NCBI GenBank assembly: GCA_011391215.1
Contig: JAABQX010000048.1
Coordinates: 1-62,485 of the forward strand
Length of the DNA stretch: 62,485 nt
Source: Rhodocyclaceae bacterium
GTDB taxonomy: Bacteria > Pseudomonadota > Gammaproteobacteria > Burkholderiales > Rhodocyclaceae
Direction: 5' to 3'
Below, piece after piece: positions 39,947-48,950 of the stretch. The notes beneath the pieces are model-generated. The model made no database searches. It was given only the letters and a program-made list of their open reading frames with translations, and was not told where the DNA came from. How positions within the stretch are numbered: the stretch's first letter is position 1; each line of letters opens with the position of its first letter. Both the position numbers and the translations under genes were made by a program.

Positions 39947-41703
39947 TGCTGCGCGAACTCTTCAACTTCCATGGCGGCGTCAAGCCGGCTTACAACAAGG
40001 AAGCCTCGAACGGTCTGCCGATCGCCGATGCCTTTACGCTGGCGCCCCCCGCCGAACTGGCGATTCCGTTGCACCAGAGTATCGGCGGCGTACCGCACCC
40101 GCTGGTCAAGGCGGGCGACCGGGTACTGAAGGGCCAGCTGATCGGCGCACCTGACGGCAATGTCACCTCGTCTGTCCATGCTTCCACCTCCGGCCTCGTC
40201 AAGGCCCTCGAGCCACGCCTGATGCCACACACATCAGGGCTCGAAGCTTTGTGCGTCATCCTTGCACCGGATGGCAAGGATGAATGGATCGAGCGCCAGC
40301 CGGTGCTCTGGCGCGAGATGAGTTCGGATGCCGTGCGCGATGCCCTGCGCGATGCCGGCGTCGTCGGGCTCGGTGGTGCGGTATTCCCCTCCTACCTGAA
40401 GATCAGCCCGGGCAAGAAAGGGTATCTCGACACGCTGGTGATCAACGGCGCCGAATGCGAGCCCTTCATCACCTGCGACGACCTGCAGATGCGCGAACGG
40501 CCCGAGTGCATCCTGCGCGGTGCGGGTATCCTGCGCGACTTGACGCAGGCCAAACAGGTGCTGATCGGCATCGAAGACAACAAGCCGGAAGCCATCGCCG
40601 CGATGCGCGCCGCAGTAATCGCCACCGGCGAGGCGCGCATCGAGATCGTGCCGGTGCCGACACGCTATCCGGCCGGCGGCGCCAAGCAGTTGATCCGCGT
40701 ACTGACCGGCATCGAAGTGCCGCATGGCAAACGCTCCACCGACTACGGCGTGCAGTGTTTCAACACCGGTACGGCCTGCGCCGTGTATGAGGCGCTCGAA
40801 CTCGGCCAGCCGCTGATCTCGCGCATCGTCACCGTCGCCGGCAACGTGGCACAGCCGCGCAACTACAGCGTGCGTTTCGGTACGTCGATGCGCGAACTGA
40901 TCGCACTGGCCGGACCGAAGCCGGATAGCGACCGCGTCATCATGGGCGGCCCGATGATGGGTTTCCGCATGCCGGCCGACACCGTGCCGGTGGTCAAGGC
41001 GACCAACTGCGTGCTGGTCGGATCGAAGCTGATGTTCCCGCCGCCACCGCCCGAAATGCCCTGCATCCGCTGCGGCGAATGCGCCAAGGCCTGCCCGGCC
41101 GACCTGGCGCCGTTCGAGATGTACTGGTTCTCCAAGGCAAAGATATTCGGCAAGGCGCAGGAGTACAACCTCTTCGACTGCATTGAATGCGGCTGTTGCG
41201 CCTACGTCTGCCCGTCGCGCATCCCGCTGGTGGATTACTATCGTTTCGCCAAGAGCGAAATCTGGGCGCGCGAAAACGAAAAGGCTGCCGCCGAAGCCGC
41301 CCGCGAACGCTACGAATTCCGCCAACAGCGCGAAGAACGTGAAAAGATAGAGAAAGCCGCCAAACTCGCTGCCAAGGCCGCCGAAACCAAAGCCAAGCTG
41401 GCGCAAGAAGAAGCGGCGAAGGCCGCTGCAGCAGCGGCAGCGGCCGATCCAGAAAAAGTCGGCGCTGGCGGTACGGCACAAGCCGCTAATCCACCCGCTA
41501 CAGAAGCACAAACAACGCCTGCCCCGGCCGCAACCGATGACAAGCTCGCGCTGATCGCTGCCGCGCAAGCGCGTGCCGCAGCAAAGAAAGCGGCCGTGGC
41601 ACCGCAAAATACCGAGCAGCTCACGCCCGCCCAGCAGGCCGAAGTTGCTAAAGCCGAAGCCCGGCGCGCCCTGGCCGAAAAACTCGAGGACGGCGCCGCA
41701 TGA
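39946..41703 (+). CDS. rnfC: Rnf complex subunit C
   Basis: LRELFNFHGGVKPAYNKE..., 4Fe-4S motifs CIRCGECAKACPADL and CIECGCCAYVCPSRI; Ala/Lys/Glu-rich tail. Confidence 0.95.
   Translation: MLRELFNFHGGVKPAYNKEASNGLPIADAFTLAPPAELAIPLHQSIGGVPHPLVKAGDRVLKGQLIGAPDGNVTSSVHASTSGLVKALEPRLMPHTSGLEALCVILAPDGKDEWIERQPVLWREMSSDAVRDALRDAGVVGLGGAVFPSYLKISPGKKGYLDTLVINGAECEPFITCDDLQMRERPECILRGAGILRDLTQAKQVLIGIEDNKPEAIAAMRAAVIATGEARIEIVPVPTRYPAGGAKQLIRVLTGIEVPHGKRSTDYGVQCFNTGTACAVYEALELGQPLISRIVTVAGNVAQPRNYSVRFGTSMRELIALAGPKPDSDRVIMGGPMMGFRMPADTVPVVKATNCVLVGSKLMFPPPPPEMPCIRCGECAKACPADLAPFEMYWFSKAKIFGKAQEYNLFDCIECGCCAYVCPSRIPLVDYYRFAKSEIWARENEKAAAEAARERYEFRQQREEREKIEKAAKLAAKAAETKAKLAQEEAAKAAAAAAAADPEKVGAGGTAQAANPPATEAQTTPAPAATDDKLALIAAAQARAAAKKAAVAPQNTEQLTPAQQAEVAKAEARRALAEKLEDGAA
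41453..41477 (-). repeat. Dispersed repeat copy inside rnfC (1 mismatch), encoding KVGAGGTA
   Basis: AAAAAGTCGGCGCTGGCGGTACGGC. Confidence 0.92.
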
Positions 41704-42740
41704 AGAACTCTCCGCATTTACTCAAGCCGACCAGCGTGCGCAGCGTGATGCTGCGGGTACTGCTCGCCTTGATGCCCGGTATCGCCGCCTATGTCTGGTT
41801 CTTTGGCGGCGCCATTCTCGTGCAACTGGCGCTCGCCTCGACGACGGCCCTGCTTGCCGAGGCGCTGATGCTCAAGCTGCGTGGCAAACCCGTGTTCCTT
41901 TTCGTCAGCGACGGCAGCGCGCTGGTCGCCGCCTGGCTGGTCGCCCTCACTTTCCCGCCCATCGCCCCCTGGTGGCTTACCGTCAGTGGTGTACTGATCG
42001 CCATCGTCGTCGCCAAGCATTTGTATGGCGGGCTCGGGCAAAACCCCTTCAACCCGGCAATGGTGGCGTTTTGCACGATGATCGTCGCCTACCCGCAACT
42101 CATGTCGCAATGGCCGCGCGCCGAATTCACCGACCTCTCCGCGCAACTCAACGCGATTTTCGGCAGCCTGTTCGGCATCGACCGCCAACTCGACGCCATC
42201 ATCATGGCCACGCCGCTCGACGCCCTGCGCACCGTCCTCAGGGATGCCGAACAGAATGCGACCATCGCCGGCATCCTCGGCTCACATGCCACTTTCGGCA
42301 ATATCGGCGGACGCGGCTGGGAATGGATTGCCGGTGGTTATCTGCTGGGCGGGCTCTGGCTGATCCAGCAACGCATCATCACCTGGCACATCCCGGCAGC
42401 TTTCCTCTTCACCCTGGCGATCATTTCCGCCACGTTCAACATCGCCAATCCGGACCAGTTCGTCGGCGCCAATTTCCACCTGTTCACCGGCGGTGCGATG
42501 CTCGGCGCCTTCTTCATTGCCACCGATCCTGTCTCTGGCGCCACCACGCCGCTGGGCAAGCTGATCTTCGCTGCCGGCGCAGCCCTCTTGACCTGGATCA
42601 TCCGCAGTTTCGGTGCCTACCCAGACGGCATGGCTTTCGCCATCCTGCTGATGAACCTGCTGGTACCGCTGATTGACATGCACACCCAACCCAAGGTGTT
42701 CGGCCACAAGCGGAAAGCCGAGCCACGAGCGATGCCATGA
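41700..42740 (+). CDS. rnfD: Rnf complex subunit D
   Basis: GGLGQNPFNPAMVAFCTMIVAYP; FMN-attachment-like GGAMLGAFFIATDPVSGATTPLG. Confidence 0.95.
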   Translation: MKNSPHLLKPTSVRSVMLRVLLALMPGIAAYVWFFGGAILVQLALASTTALLAEALMLKLRGKPVFLFVSDGSALVAAWLVALTFPPIAPWWLTVSGVLIAIVVAKHLYGGLGQNPFNPAMVAFCTMIVAYPQLMSQWPRAEFTDLSAQLNAIFGSLFGIDRQLDAIIMATPLDALRTVLRDAEQNATIAGILGSHATFGNIGGRGWEWIAGGYLLGGLWLIQQRIITWHIPAAFLFTLAIISATFNIANPDQFVGANFHLFTGGAMLGAFFIATDPVSGATTPLGKLIFAAGAALLTWIIRSFGAYPDGMAFAILLMNLLVPLIDMHTQPKVFGHKRKAEPRAMP

Positions 42741-43450
42741 ATTTCCCTGACTCGGCTCCGGTCACACCACCAACACCGCCCACGACGGGTGCCATGCGCA
42801 TTTCGGTGCACACGTCCGCCACCCTGCTGGTATTCACCTTGCTGTTCACCGCGTTCATGGCAGGCGTCTATCAGCTCACCAAACCGGTGCTGGAAGCCAC
42901 CGCACTGGACGCCAAGCGTCGCATGATTGCCGAAGTTCTACCGATGGCAAGTTACGACAACGACCTGCTCGCCGATGCCATCGAACTGCCCGCCAACGCC
43001 GAACTCAACCTGAGCGAGCCCACCCGCATCTATCGCGCCCGCAAGAACGGCCAGCCGGCCGCCCTCGTTTTCGAGGCCGCTGCGCTGAATGGTTATTCGG
43101 GCGAGATCCGCCTGATCCTCGCCGTACAGGCCGATGGCCGGCTCGCGGCGGTACGCGTTACCCAACACAAGGAAACCCCCGGACTCGGCGACTACATCGA
43201 CCCGAAAAAGGACAAGAACAAGGCTCAGCCCTGGATCAGCCAGTTCAACAACCGCAACTTCAGCGATACCCCGCGCGAAAAGTGGCGCGTGAAGAAGGAC
43301 GGCGGCAGCTTCGACCAGCATGTCGGCGCCACCATCTCGGCACGCGCCGTCACCAACACCACCGGCCGCGCGCTGGCCTGGGCGCTGGAACGCGCCGCTG
43401 CACTCTACGCCCTGCCCGACAATGCACGCTATGAGGAAAAAAACCCATGA
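42737..43450 (+). CDS. rnfG: Rnf complex subunit G
   Basis: HKETPGLGDYIDPKKDKNKAQPWISQF, GATISARAVTNTT. Confidence 0.93.
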   Translation: MNFPDSAPVTPPTPPTTGAMRISVHTSATLLVFTLLFTAFMAGVYQLTKPVLEATALDAKRRMIAEVLPMASYDNDLLADAIELPANAELNLSEPTRIYRARKNGQPAALVFEAAALNGYSGEIRLILAVQADGRLAAVRVTQHKETPGLGDYIDPKKDKNKAQPWISQFNNRNFSDTPREKWRVKKDGGSFDQHVGATISARAVTNTTGRALAWALERAAALYALPDNARYEEKNP

Positions 43451-44142
43451 GCGCCCCCGTGAATGTCTATCGTGAAATCACCCACAACGGCCTGTGGAAG
43501 CAGAACGCCATCCTCGCCCAGTTACTCGGGCTGTGCCCCTTGCTGGCGGTCAGCACCTCGCTGGTGAATGCCGTCAGTCTGGGACTCGCCACCATCGTCG
43601 TCATGGGCCTGTCGAATTTCGCCGTCTCGGCATTGCGCAGCTTCATTCCGCACGAGGTGCGCATTCCCGTGTTCGTCCTGATCATCGCCGCACTGGTCAC
43701 CGTCGTCGACCTCGCCTTCAATGCCTTCCTGCATGACCTGTATCTCGTCCTCGGCATCTTCATCCCGCTGATCGTCACCAACTGCATCGTGCTGGCGCGG
43801 GTTGAAGCCTTCGCCGCCAAGAACCCTGCCGGCCTCTCGGCTTTCGACGGCGTGATGATGGGCATCGGTTTTGTCTGGGTCATCGGCCTGCTGGGCGCGA
43901 TTCGCGAGTTCATCGGCCAGGGCACGCTGTTCTCCGGCATCGAGATGATCATCCCCGGCGCCAGCGCCTGGCAGATCCTGCCTGATGACTATCCCGGTTT
44001 CCTGCTCGCCATCCTGCCGCCGGGCGCCTTCTTCGTCCTGGGATTGATGATCGCCGGCCGCAACTGGATCGAGCATCGCGCCAACGAACGGGCCCGCGCG
44101 CGCATGCGCGTGCAGCAGCAGAGCGCAGCAGCCGCTGCATGA
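43447..44142 (+). CDS. rnfE: Rnf complex subunit E
   Basis: NGLWKQNAILAQLLGLCPLLAVSTSLVNAVSLGLAT. Confidence 0.95.
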   Translation: MSAPVNVYREITHNGLWKQNAILAQLLGLCPLLAVSTSLVNAVSLGLATIVVMGLSNFAVSALRSFIPHEVRIPVFVLIIAALVTVVDLAFNAFLHDLYLVLGIFIPLIVTNCIVLARVEAFAAKNPAGLSAFDGVMMGIGFVWVIGLLGAIREFIGQGTLFSGIEMIIPGASAWQILPDDYPGFLLAILPPGAFFVLGLMIAGRNWIEHRANERARARMRVQQQSAAAAA

Positions 44143-44774
44143 AGCCGGCTGATCGCGTCGAATTCTTCCGCCGCCTGGCCGCTGTCGATCCGGCGCCGAA
44201 AACCGAGCTGGCGTACGCCACGCCTTTCCAGTTGCTGGTCGCGGTGATCCTCTCGGCGCAAGCAACCGACAAAAGCGTCAACCTCGCCACACGCGAACTG
44301 TTTCAGCACGCCCCCACGCCACAGGCCATGGCCGCGCTTGGTGAGGAAAAACTCGCCGACGCCATCAAGACCATCGGCCTTTACAAAACGAAAGCGAAGA
44401 ATGTCGCCGCCACGGCACGCCTGCTGCTGGAACGGCATAACGGGGAAGTGCCGCACGACCGCGCCGCACTCGAAGCCCTGCCGGGCGTCGGGCGCAAGAC
44501 GGCGAATGTCGTGCTGAATATCGTCTTCGGCGAGCCGACCATCGCCGTCGACACCCACATCTTCCGGCTGGGCAACCGTACCGGCCTCGCCCCCGGCAAG
44601 AATGTCGTCACTGTCGAAAAGAAACTGCTGAAGGCCGTTCCGGTGGAATACCGGCTGCATGCCCATCACTGGCTGATCCTGCATGGACGCTATGTCTGCA
44701 AGGCGCGCAAACCGGAATGCTGGCGCTGCATCGTGCGCGACCTGTGCGATTTCAAGGATAAAACCGATGTTTAA
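44139..44774 (+). CDS. nth: Endonuclease III
   Basis: LLVAVILSAQATDKSVN, ALPGVGRKTANVVLN, CxnC-type cluster KPECWRCIVRDLC. Confidence 0.95.
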   Translation: MKPADRVEFFRRLAAVDPAPKTELAYATPFQLLVAVILSAQATDKSVNLATRELFQHAPTPQAMAALGEEKLADAIKTIGLYKTKAKNVAATARLLLERHNGEVPHDRAALEALPGVGRKTANVVLNIVFGEPTIAVDTHIFRLGNRTGLAPGKNVVTVEKKLLKAVPVEYRLHAHHWLILHGRYVCKARKPECWRCIVRDLCDFKDKTDV

Positions 44775-45186
44775 CCCCAGCCGCGACCAGGCACGCCGTT
44801 TCCTCATCGATGCCTGGCAAAAACGGCTGGCCAAGCTGCCCGCCACGCCGCTCGAAACCGTTGCCGCCGACATCGTCGCACTGCACCCGGAATACCACGC
44901 CCTGATTGAAAGCACCGATGCGCTGACGCGCGAGTGGACGCCCGAGGATGGCGCAACCAACCCTTTCCTGCACCTCTCGCTACACCTCGCCATTGAGGAG
45001 CAACTCTCGATCGACCAGCCGCCCGGCATCCGCGCCTCCTACGAAAGTCGGCTGAAGCGGGACGGCGACCGCCATGCTGCCCTGCATGACCTGCTCGACT
45101 GCCTGGGCGAGACACTTTGGCGCGCGCAACGTGACAGGCAGCCCCTCGATGCTGTAGCGTATCTCGACTGTATCCGCCGGAAATAA
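44767..45186 (+). CDS. DUF1841 family protein
   Basis: MFNPSRDQARRFLIDAWQKRLAKLPATPLE..., NPFLHLSLHLAIEEQLSIDQPPGIR. Confidence 0.9.
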   Translation: MFNPSRDQARRFLIDAWQKRLAKLPATPLETVAADIVALHPEYHALIESTDALTREWTPEDGATNPFLHLSLHLAIEEQLSIDQPPGIRASYESRLKRDGDRHAALHDLLDCLGETLWRAQRDRQPLDAVAYLDCIRRK

Positions 45187-45196
45187 GGAACTCGCC

Positions 45197-45895
45197 ATGA
45201 AGCGCCGTCAGTTACTGCAACAACTCGCCGCCGCCGGCCTGCTCGCCAATGGCGGCATCATGGGTTTCCTGCAGCGTGCCCTCGCCAACGGCGCCAATCC
45301 CGTACCGCCGGGACTGCACAAGCTCAAGGGCAAGGTTACGGTCAACGGTGATGCTGCGCGCGAAGGGCAACTCGTCAAACCGGGCGACACAGTCGTTACC
45401 GGCAAGGATGGCGAGGCAATCTTTGTCATCCAGCAGGACGCGTTTCTGCAACGCGGCGACACGACAGTCAGCTTCGGCAAAACGACTGCCGACTTCATGC
45501 GCGTCGCCACCGGACGCATTCTTTCGGTATTCGGCAAGGGCGAACGCCAGATCAAGTTCGCCACCGCCGTCATCGGCATTCGCGGCACCGCTTGCTACAT
45601 CGAAACCGGCGAGGCGCAGCGAAAAGTCGGTTCTGGCGGGACGGCAAGTGAAAATGCTTACTTCTGCCTCTGCTACGGGTCAGCGCAAGTCACGCCCACC
45701 GCCGCGCCGGCGCAGAGCGAACTACTTAGCACCAACTACCACGACCATCCACTCTACATTTCCGACGACATGCAGATGCCGTCGGTGATGGTCAGTGCAC
45801 CGGTGATCAACCATACCGATGCCGAACTGATCCTGCTGGAAAACCTTGTCGGACGCTGGCCGCCGTTTTACGGGAAAAGTGATTACACCTACTGA
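45197..45895 (+). CDS. FecR-domain periplasmic protein with signal-like N-terminus
   Basis: MKRRQLLQQLAAAGLLANGG; LVKPGDTVVTGKDGEAIFVIQQDAFLQRG; ATAVIGIRGTACYIET. Confidence 0.8.
   Translation: MKRRQLLQQLAAAGLLANGGIMGFLQRALANGANPVPPGLHKLKGKVTVNGDAAREGQLVKPGDTVVTGKDGEAIFVIQQDAFLQRGDTTVSFGKTTADFMRVATGRILSVFGKGERQIKFATAVIGIRGTACYIETGEAQRKVGSGGTASENAYFCLCYGSAQVTPTAAPAQSELLSTNYHDHPLYISDDMQMPSVMVSAPVINHTDAELILLENLVGRWPPFYGKSDYTY
45622..45645 (-). repeat. Dispersed repeat copy inside the FecR-like gene (2 mismatches), encoding KVGSGGTA
   Basis: AAAAGTCGGTTCTGGCGGGACGGC. Confidence 0.85.
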
Positions 45896-47706
45896 GTCTG
45901 ACCCAGATCCTGCTGGGGCGGTGCCACCTTGAGAACTTCCGCGATGGTCGTCAGGCCGGCCGCCACCTTGCGCGCGCCGGCGATGCGCAGCGGCTGCATG
46001 CCCCCCTTCATGGCCCGTTCGCGCAGGGTCGCCAAGTCGGTATTGGCGTTGATCTGCACCTTGATCTCATGCGTCATCGGCATGATCTCGTAGAGACCCA
46101 AACGCCCCATGTAACCGGTTCTGCGGCATTCGAGGCAACCCACCGGGTGATACAACTGGGCGGGTTTCTTCGCCTTCCATGGCGCCACCAGCCCCTGCCA
46201 GAGCACCTCGTCTTCCGCGCGCCGATCCTCCGCCCGCTTGCAATGAGGGCAGAGCGTGCGCACCAGACGCTGCGCCATCACCCCCAGCACAGTGGATTGC
46301 AGCAGGTAGGGTGGCACGCCAAGATCGAGCAGGCGCGTAATCGCCGTCGGCGCATCGTTGGTATGCAGGGTGGACAACACCAGGTGACCGGTCAGCGCCG
46401 CCTGCACCGCCATTTCCGCCGTTTCAATGTCGCGGATCTCGCCGACCATGAGGATGTCGGGATCCTGCCGCATCAGGGCGCGGATGCCAGAGGCGAAATC
46501 CATGCCGATATCCGGCAACACCTGCACCTGGTTGAAGGCCGGCTCGATCATCTCGATCGGGTCTTCCAGCGTGCAGACATTCACCTCCTGCGTCGCCAGC
46601 TGCTTGAGCGTCGAATACAACGTGGTGGTCTTGCCGGAACCGGTGGGGCCAGTGACGAGGATGATGCCGTTCGGCTTGGACGTCATGCCATGCCAGCGCG
46701 CCGCATCCTCGGGGGAAAAGCCCAGATCGGCAAAATCGCGCACCAGCACTTCGGGATCGAAAATGCGCATCACCAGCTTCTCGCCGAAAGCGGTCGGCAA
46801 GGTCGACAGGCGCAACTCGATCTCCTGGCCATTCGGCGCACGCGTCTTGATGCGCCCGTCCTGTGGGCGGCGTTTTTCCACCACGTCCATGCGGCCGAGA
46901 ATCTTGATACGGCTGGTCATGGCGTTCAGCACCGCCATGGGAATCTGGTAGACCTGATGCAGCACACCGTCGATGCGGAAGCGCACGATGCCCATGTCGC
47001 GGCGCGGTTCGACGTGGATATCCGAGGCACGCTGTTCGAAGGCATACTGCCAGAGCCAGTCGACGATCATCACCACATGCTGGTCGTTGGCATCGAGTGA
47101 AGCCTTGCCCTTGCCCAGTTCGACGAGTTGCTCGAAATTGGAAATGCCGGTGCGCGCAACGTCACCGCGCGCCATCGCACCCTTGATCGACCGGGCGAGG
47201 TTGTAGAACTCGACCTGATAGCGGGAAATGTCCTCGGGGTTGGCGATGACGAGCCGGATATCCTTCTTCAGGATCGTCTTGAGCTCCGGTTCCCAACTGC
47301 GGATAAACGGCTCGGCGGTGGCAATCACCACTTCGTTCGGACGCACCTCTACCGGCAGGATGCGGAAACGCGTCGCGTAGGCGCTGCTCATCACGTCGGT
47401 GACGGCACTCAGATTTACCTTGAGCGGGTCGATGTGATAGTAGGCCAGCCCGGTCCATTCGGCCAGCCACTCGGTGAGCACATCCAGATCAAGGATCCGG
47501 TTCGGCGCCGTGGATGAAGGAGGCGACTTCCAGCGCTGTTCGGCGATGACCACGAGGGGATGCGCGGCACCACGGAAAAAACGGCGTTCCTGACGAAAAG
47601 CCTCGGCCTCTTCGCGCGGTACGCGACCAGCGTCAATCAGGGCATCAATGACCTCCGCCAGGGTCAGGCGGTGCTCTTGTGGCTTGCTATCGGCTTTGGC
47701 GTTCAT
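45889..47706 (-). CDS. GspE/PilB-family secretion/pilus ATPase
   Basis: ILVTGPTGSGKTTTLYSTL, RQDPDILMVGEIRDIETAEMAVQAALTGHLVLSTLHTNDAP. Confidence 0.92.
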   Translation of the reverse strand: MNAKADSKPQEHRLTLAEVIDALIDAGRVPREEAEAFRQERRFFRGAAHPLVVIAEQRWKSPPSSTAPNRILDLDVLTEWLAEWTGLAYYHIDPLKVNLSAVTDVMSSAYATRFRILPVEVRPNEVVIATAEPFIRSWEPELKTILKKDIRLVIANPEDISRYQVEFYNLARSIKGAMARGDVARTGISNFEQLVELGKGKASLDANDQHVVMIVDWLWQYAFEQRASDIHVEPRRDMGIVRFRIDGVLHQVYQIPMAVLNAMTSRIKILGRMDVVEKRRPQDGRIKTRAPNGQEIELRLSTLPTAFGEKLVMRIFDPEVLVRDFADLGFSPEDAARWHGMTSKPNGIILVTGPTGSGKTTTLYSTLKQLATQEVNVCTLEDPIEMIEPAFNQVQVLPDIGMDFASGIRALMRQDPDILMVGEIRDIETAEMAVQAALTGHLVLSTLHTNDAPTAITRLLDLGVPPYLLQSTVLGVMAQRLVRTLCPHCKRAEDRRAEDEVLWQGLVAPWKAKKPAQLYHPVGCLECRRTGYMGRLGLYEIMPMTHEIKVQINANTDLATLRERAMKGGMQPLRIAGARKVAAGLTTIAEVLKVAPPQQDLGQTQ

Positions 47707-47725
47707 GAAGCGCGACTATACCGAT

Positions 47726-47749
47726 AAAAGTCGGCGCTGGCGGGACGGC
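47726..47749 (-). repeat. Dispersed repeat copy (perfect)
   Basis: AAAAGTCGGCGCTGGCGGGACGGC upstream of the PilB-like gene. Confidence 0.95.
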
Positions 47750-47823
47750 TATTCACCGCAGTATTGCAAACCATGGCGGGGGCACGTATTCTTTTACGCT
47801 ACTTCACTCGCCTCGACAGCGCA

Positions 47824-48909
47824 ATGCAATCACTAGGTTTACAGATACGGACTGCCTTAGTGGCCTTAGTGGTAATCGCCGCGCTGTTGTGTTCGTGCAC
47901 CGCCATTGCGGCGCCCCCCGCCGAAGACTCGTATTCGTTCATTGATCTCCCGACCGACTACCAGGACGACCATCCGGACTGGTTCAAGGCCAGTTTCTCC
48001 AATCTGCCCGAGGATCTAGATGACGCGCTCTCCTCCGGGAAGCAAGGACTGATCGTCTATTTCGGTCAGAAGCATTGCTCATACTGCCAAGCGCTCATGA
48101 GAGACAACCTGTCGAAGGGCGATCTGGTGCGTTACCTGCGCTTGCACTTCGACATGGTCGGGCTGAACACACACAGCATTGAGAAAATCACCGGCATGGA
48201 TGGCAAGACCAAGCCGATCAACGAATTCGCGATCGCTCAGAAAGCGCAACTTACACCGACGCTATTGTTTTATGTCAAGGGGCGCAAACTGGCACTGAAA
48301 CTGGTCGGCTACCATCCCCCCTACAAGATGCGCGCGGCACTTGAGTATGTCGCCGATGGGCACTACAAGACCAAGAGTTTCGGCGAGTACCTGGAACACG
48401 CAGCCCCGCCCCCGCTGTTCGCCGATGAAACGCTGAACCCGGACCCGCTATTCAGCTCACCGCCGTATGCGCTCGACCGCAGCCGTTTCGCGGCCCGCAA
48501 ACCCCTCCTCGTGATCTTTGAACAGCCGCGCTGCCACGCCTGCGACGTTCTGCATTCGGAGCCGCTCCAGAACCCCCTCGTACGCAAGCGCCTGCAGGCC
48601 TTCGAGGTGGTGCAGCTCAACGTCTGGGATGACTCGACGCCGGTGCTGACACCGGACGGCAGACGCATGACTGCGCGCAAGTGGGCACGCCATCTCAAGT
48701 TGTTCTATGCGCCGACGCTGATCATGTTCGACGAACACGGCAAGGAAGTCTTTCGCGTCGATTCGGTGGTGCAGTTTTTCCGGCTGGCTAACGTGTTGCG
48801 CTACGTGGCCGACAAGGCGTACCTGAAATACCCGCTATTTCAGTTGTGGAACCGCGACCATGCCAACGAGGAAGTCGGTTTGCAGCGCGCTACGGGAGTG
48901 ACCAAGTGA
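47824..48909 (+). CDS. Tandem thioredoxin-fold protein (SoxW-like, two CxxC motifs)
   Basis: IVYFGQKHCSYCQALM and LVIFEQPRCHACDVLH; N-terminal hydrophobic segment. Confidence 0.82.
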   Translation: MQSLGLQIRTALVALVVIAALLCSCTAIAAPPAEDSYSFIDLPTDYQDDHPDWFKASFSNLPEDLDDALSSGKQGLIVYFGQKHCSYCQALMRDNLSKGDLVRYLRLHFDMVGLNTHSIEKITGMDGKTKPINEFAIAQKAQLTPTLLFYVKGRKLALKLVGYHPPYKMRAALEYVADGHYKTKSFGEYLEHAAPPPLFADETLNPDPLFSSPPYALDRSRFAARKPLLVIFEQPRCHACDVLHSEPLQNPLVRKRLQAFEVVQLNVWDDSTPVLTPDGRRMTARKWARHLKLFYAPTLIMFDEHGKEVFRVDSVVQFFRLANVLRYVADKAYLKYPLFQLWNRDHANEEVGLQRATGVTK

Positions 48910-48950
48910 TGAAGACAGACCGTTCCTTGGCTACCGGCGGCTCAGATGTT

